Assembly (NCBI GenBank): GCA_036258735.1
Contig: DATADC010000122.1
Span: 1 to 7,245, forward strand
DNA: 7,245 bases
Source: JAPSGM01 sp036258735
GTDB taxonomy: Bacteria > Chloroflexota > Limnocylindria > QHBO01
Direction: 5' to 3'
In this document: piece by piece, positions 5,472 to 7,245 of the stretch
How positions within the stretch are numbered: position 1 is the stretch's first letter
Layout: each line of letters opens with the position of its first letter
Program-made: the position numbers and the translations under genes
Notes under the pieces: model-generated
Database searches by the model: none
What the model was told of the DNA's origin: nothing
What the model saw: only the letters and a program-made list of their open reading frames with translations

Positions 5472-7130
5472 ATGGCGCTGGTGGAGCTGACGGTCGAGAA
5501 CCTGGCGGTCATCGAGCGGGTGCGGCTCAACCTGCGGCCGGGCCTCACGGTGCTGACCGGCGAGACGGGCGCGGGCAAGTCACTCATCGTCGACGCCCTG
5601 GCACTCGCGCTTGGCGGCCGCGCCGCCACCGACCAGGTTCGATCCGGGACCGATGCTGCCCGCGTCGACGCCGTCTTTGATGCGGTCGCGCCCGTACCGC
5701 ACGATCCGCTGGCCGACCTGCTGGCCGTGGGCGACGGCATGGCGATCGTGCGCCGCGAGGTCTCGGCCGACGGCCGGTCGCTGGCACGCCTCAACGACCG
5801 CAGCGTGACGGTGGGAAGCCTCGCCGCCCTGGGGGAGCGGCTGGCCGAGCTCCACGGGCAGCACGAGCAGCAGCGCCTGCTCGGCGCGGATCGCCAGCTG
5901 GAGCTCCTCGATCGCTTTGGCGTGGCCGCCCAGCTGCGCGAGGCGGTGCGGCGCGCCTACCGGGAGTGGCGGGCGGTGGTGGCGCGTTCAGCCGAGCTGC
6001 TGACCGACGAGCAGGAGCTGGCTCGCCGCGTGGAACTGCTGCGCCACCAGGCAGACGAGATCGAGGCGGCACGCCTGGGTCCCGGCGAGGACGAGGAGCT
6101 CGAGCGCCAGCTGCGCGCCGCGAGCCACGCGGAGGCGATCGCGCAGGCCGCCGCCGAGGCGCTGACCAGCCTGCGCGACGAGGGCGGCGGGCTGGACGCC
6201 CTGCGCACCGCCGCAGCTGCGCTCGGTCAGGCGGCAGCTCACGACGAACGCTTCGGGGTCCTGCTCGATCGGGCGTCGGCGATCGAGGCCGAGGCCACGG
6301 AGCTGGCACGCGACGTGGCCGACCTGGCCGACCACCTGGAGCTCGACCAGGAGACCCGTGCCGCCGCCGAGGAGCGACTCGCGCGGATCTACGAGCTGAA
6401 GCGCAAGTACGGCTCGACCATCGCGGAGGTGGTCGCCTTCGGCGCCGCAGCCGCAGGCGAGCTGGAGCGCCTCGAAGGCCAGGCCGAGCTGCGCGAGCAG
6501 CTTATGGCGGACGAGCAGCGTCTCGCCGCGGAGCTGCGGGAGGCGGCCGTACGCCTGCGGGTGGCCCGTCGCGGGGGGGCACGCGCGCTCGCCGATCGGG
6601 TCAATGCCGAACTGCCCGCCCTGGGCCTGCCGGCCGACGCCTTCGGCATCGAGCTGGCCGAGGCCGAGATAACCGCCGCCGGCGCGGACCGCGTGACGTT
6701 CACCTTCGCGCCCAACCCCGGCGAGCCGCCGAGGCCGCTCTCGCGCATCGCGTCGGGCGGTGAGGCGAGCCGGCTTTCGCTGGCCCTCAAGTTGGTGCTG
6801 GCCGGGGCGGACGAGACGCCGGTTCTCGTGTTCGACGAGGTGGATGCTGGCATCGGCGGACGTCATGCCGCGGCGCTGGGGGAGCGCCTTCGCGCCCTGG
6901 CTGCGTACCACCAGGTCCTGTGCGTCACGCACCTCGCGCAGGTCGCGGCGTACGCGGACCACCACATCCACGTCGGCAAGGCCGTTGCCGGGGGACGCAC
7001 GCACGCCGAGGCTCGGGAGCTGGACGGGTCGGGGCGGTCAGCCGAGCTGGCCGTCATGCTGGCCGGCGAGGACGCCGGTGACGAGGCGCGGGCCGCCGCC
7101 GAGGCCCTGCTGCGGGCGGCCGGCGGATGA
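5472..7130 (+). CDS. recN: DNA repair protein RecN
   Basis: A 552-residue SMC-like ATPase that acts early in double-strand-break repair by homologous recombination, bridging and organising broken DNA ends with RecA. The N-terminal ATPase half has Walker A GETGAGKS (30-37, Lys36) and the RecN-typical LAELHGQHEQQRLL near residues 124-137. The middle, about 150-380, is rich in Glu, Ala, Arg and Leu with heptad character, as expected for the antiparallel coiled coil. The C-terminal half carries the ABC signature ASGGEASRLSLALK (Ser428-Glu431), Walker B VLVFDEVDAGIGG (Asp455, Glu456) and VTHLAQVAAYADHH as the switch region. Length is normal for the family. The start at 5472 gives the classic N-terminus LVELTVENLAVIERV. 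Promoter sequences of LexA/SOS type are not visible; the gene appears co-transcribed with nadK, ten bases upstream. Its last codon overlaps the next gene (ATGA). Confidence 0.96.
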   Translation: MALVELTVENLAVIERVRLNLRPGLTVLTGETGAGKSLIVDALALALGGRAATDQVRSGTDAARVDAVFDAVAPVPHDPLADLLAVGDGMAIVRREVSADGRSLARLNDRSVTVGSLAALGERLAELHGQHEQQRLLGADRQLELLDRFGVAAQLREAVRRAYREWRAVVARSAELLTDEQELARRVELLRHQADEIEAARLGPGEDEELERQLRAASHAEAIAQAAAEALTSLRDEGGGLDALRTAAAALGQAAAHDERFGVLLDRASAIEAEATELARDVADLADHLELDQETRAAAEERLARIYELKRKYGSTIAEVVAFGAAAAGELERLEGQAELREQLMADEQRLAAELREAAVRLRVARRGGARALADRVNAELPALGLPADAFGIELAEAEITAAGADRVTFTFAPNPGEPPRPLSRIASGGEASRLSLALKLVLAGADETPVLVFDEVDAGIGGRHAAALGERLRALAAYHQVLCVTHLAQVAAYADHHIHVGKAVAGGRTHAEARELDGSGRSAELAVMLAGEDAGDEARAAAEALLRAAGG

Positions 7131-7245
7131 GTGGGGCAGCAGGGCCGAACACGGGTCTCGACGAGGCCATCGACGCCTTCCTGCTCGAGCTGCGCGTGGA
7201 GCGCGGCCTTTCACCGCTGACCGTCGCGGCCTATCGGCGTGACCT
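7127..7245 (+). CDS. XerC/XerD-type tyrosine recombinase, N-terminus (3' partial)
   Basis: Thirty-nine complete codons of a protein that runs off the window. After a short variable lead (SGAAGPNTG) the sequence LDEAIDAFLLELRVERGLS followed by PLTVAAYRRDL matches the start of the SAM-like core-binding domain of XerC/XerD integrases, which resolve chromosome dimers at dif during division. The catalytic Arg-His-Arg-Tyr residues lie outside the window, so activity and the choice between XerC and XerD cannot be judged; xerD is the common neighbour in related actinobacterial clusters. ATG 7127 overlaps the recN stop as ATGA, indicating translational coupling. A phage or transposon integrase is less likely given the housekeeping context and the typical ERGLS-TVAAYRRDL pattern. 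Confidence 0.85.
   Translation, partial: MSGAAGPNTGLDEAIDAFLLELRVERGLSPLTVAAYRRD

Noticed and set aside
3869..5794. Long open frame on the minus strand (641 codons) across tlyA, the RHH gene, nadK and recN
   Set aside because: It spans parts of four well-supported plus-strand genes, is low complexity and shows no family resemblance, as expected where stops are rare.
1..7245. Defence island, mobile element, CRISPR, toxin-antitoxin pair or biosynthetic cluster
   Set aside because: No transposase, terminal repeats, repeat-spacer pattern or toxin gene is present, and nearly every gene is a known housekeeping family. The Xer fragment at the end fits chromosome-dimer resolution rather than a phage integrase.

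Overview
The window is 7.2 kb of very GC-rich bacterial DNA with every gene on the + strand. The genes are packed end to end with overlaps or gaps of at most about 15 bases. Third codon positions are almost all G or C, several starts are GTG, and no gene is clearly foreign. Gene content and order match the conserved xseA-xseB-(ispA)-dxs-tlyA-(argR or nadK)-recN housekeeping cluster of Firmicutes and its actinobacterial counterpart tlyA-nadK-recN, which lies near a Xer recombinase gene. Together with the high GC this suggests an actinobacterium or a high-GC Chloroflexota-type lineage. That assignment is inference; no rRNA or other marker is present.

Layout: the 3' end of xseA (1-304); xseB (301-552); a GNAT acetyltransferase (558-1055) where other genomes often carry ispA; a dxs-family gene (1034-2983); a NUDIX hydrolase (about 2994-3461) with no orthodox start codon; tlyA (3449-4240); a small ribbon-helix-helix protein (4256-4627) in the slot where Firmicutes carry argR; nadK (4628-5461); recN (5472-7130); and the first 39 codons of a XerC/XerD-type tyrosine recombinase (7127 onward, cut by the window end).

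The genes cover DNA processing and repair (XseAB, RecN, Xer), isoprenoid and cofactor precursor synthesis (DXS), NADP supply (NadK), ribosomal RNA 2'-O-methylation (TlyA) and possibly nucleotide hydrolysis (NUDIX). The spacing points to one or two polycistronic transcripts. The best internal promoter candidate is an AT-rich patch at 978-1006, inside the end of the GNAT gene and just before dxs.

I found no clearly new multi-gene system. The points worth a second look are: a DXS homologue whose thiamine-diphosphate motif reads GDA instead of GDG and whose GHSST loop reads GHAGT; the missing NUDIX start; a GNAT gene running through the apparent dxs promoter and ribosome-binding site; and the ribbon-helix-helix gene preceded by repeated TACG/CGTA units. 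There are no RNA genes, mobile elements, CRISPR arrays or convincing terminators, and no gene-free stretch longer than about 15 bases (about 120 if the NUDIX gene begins at its first orthodox start).
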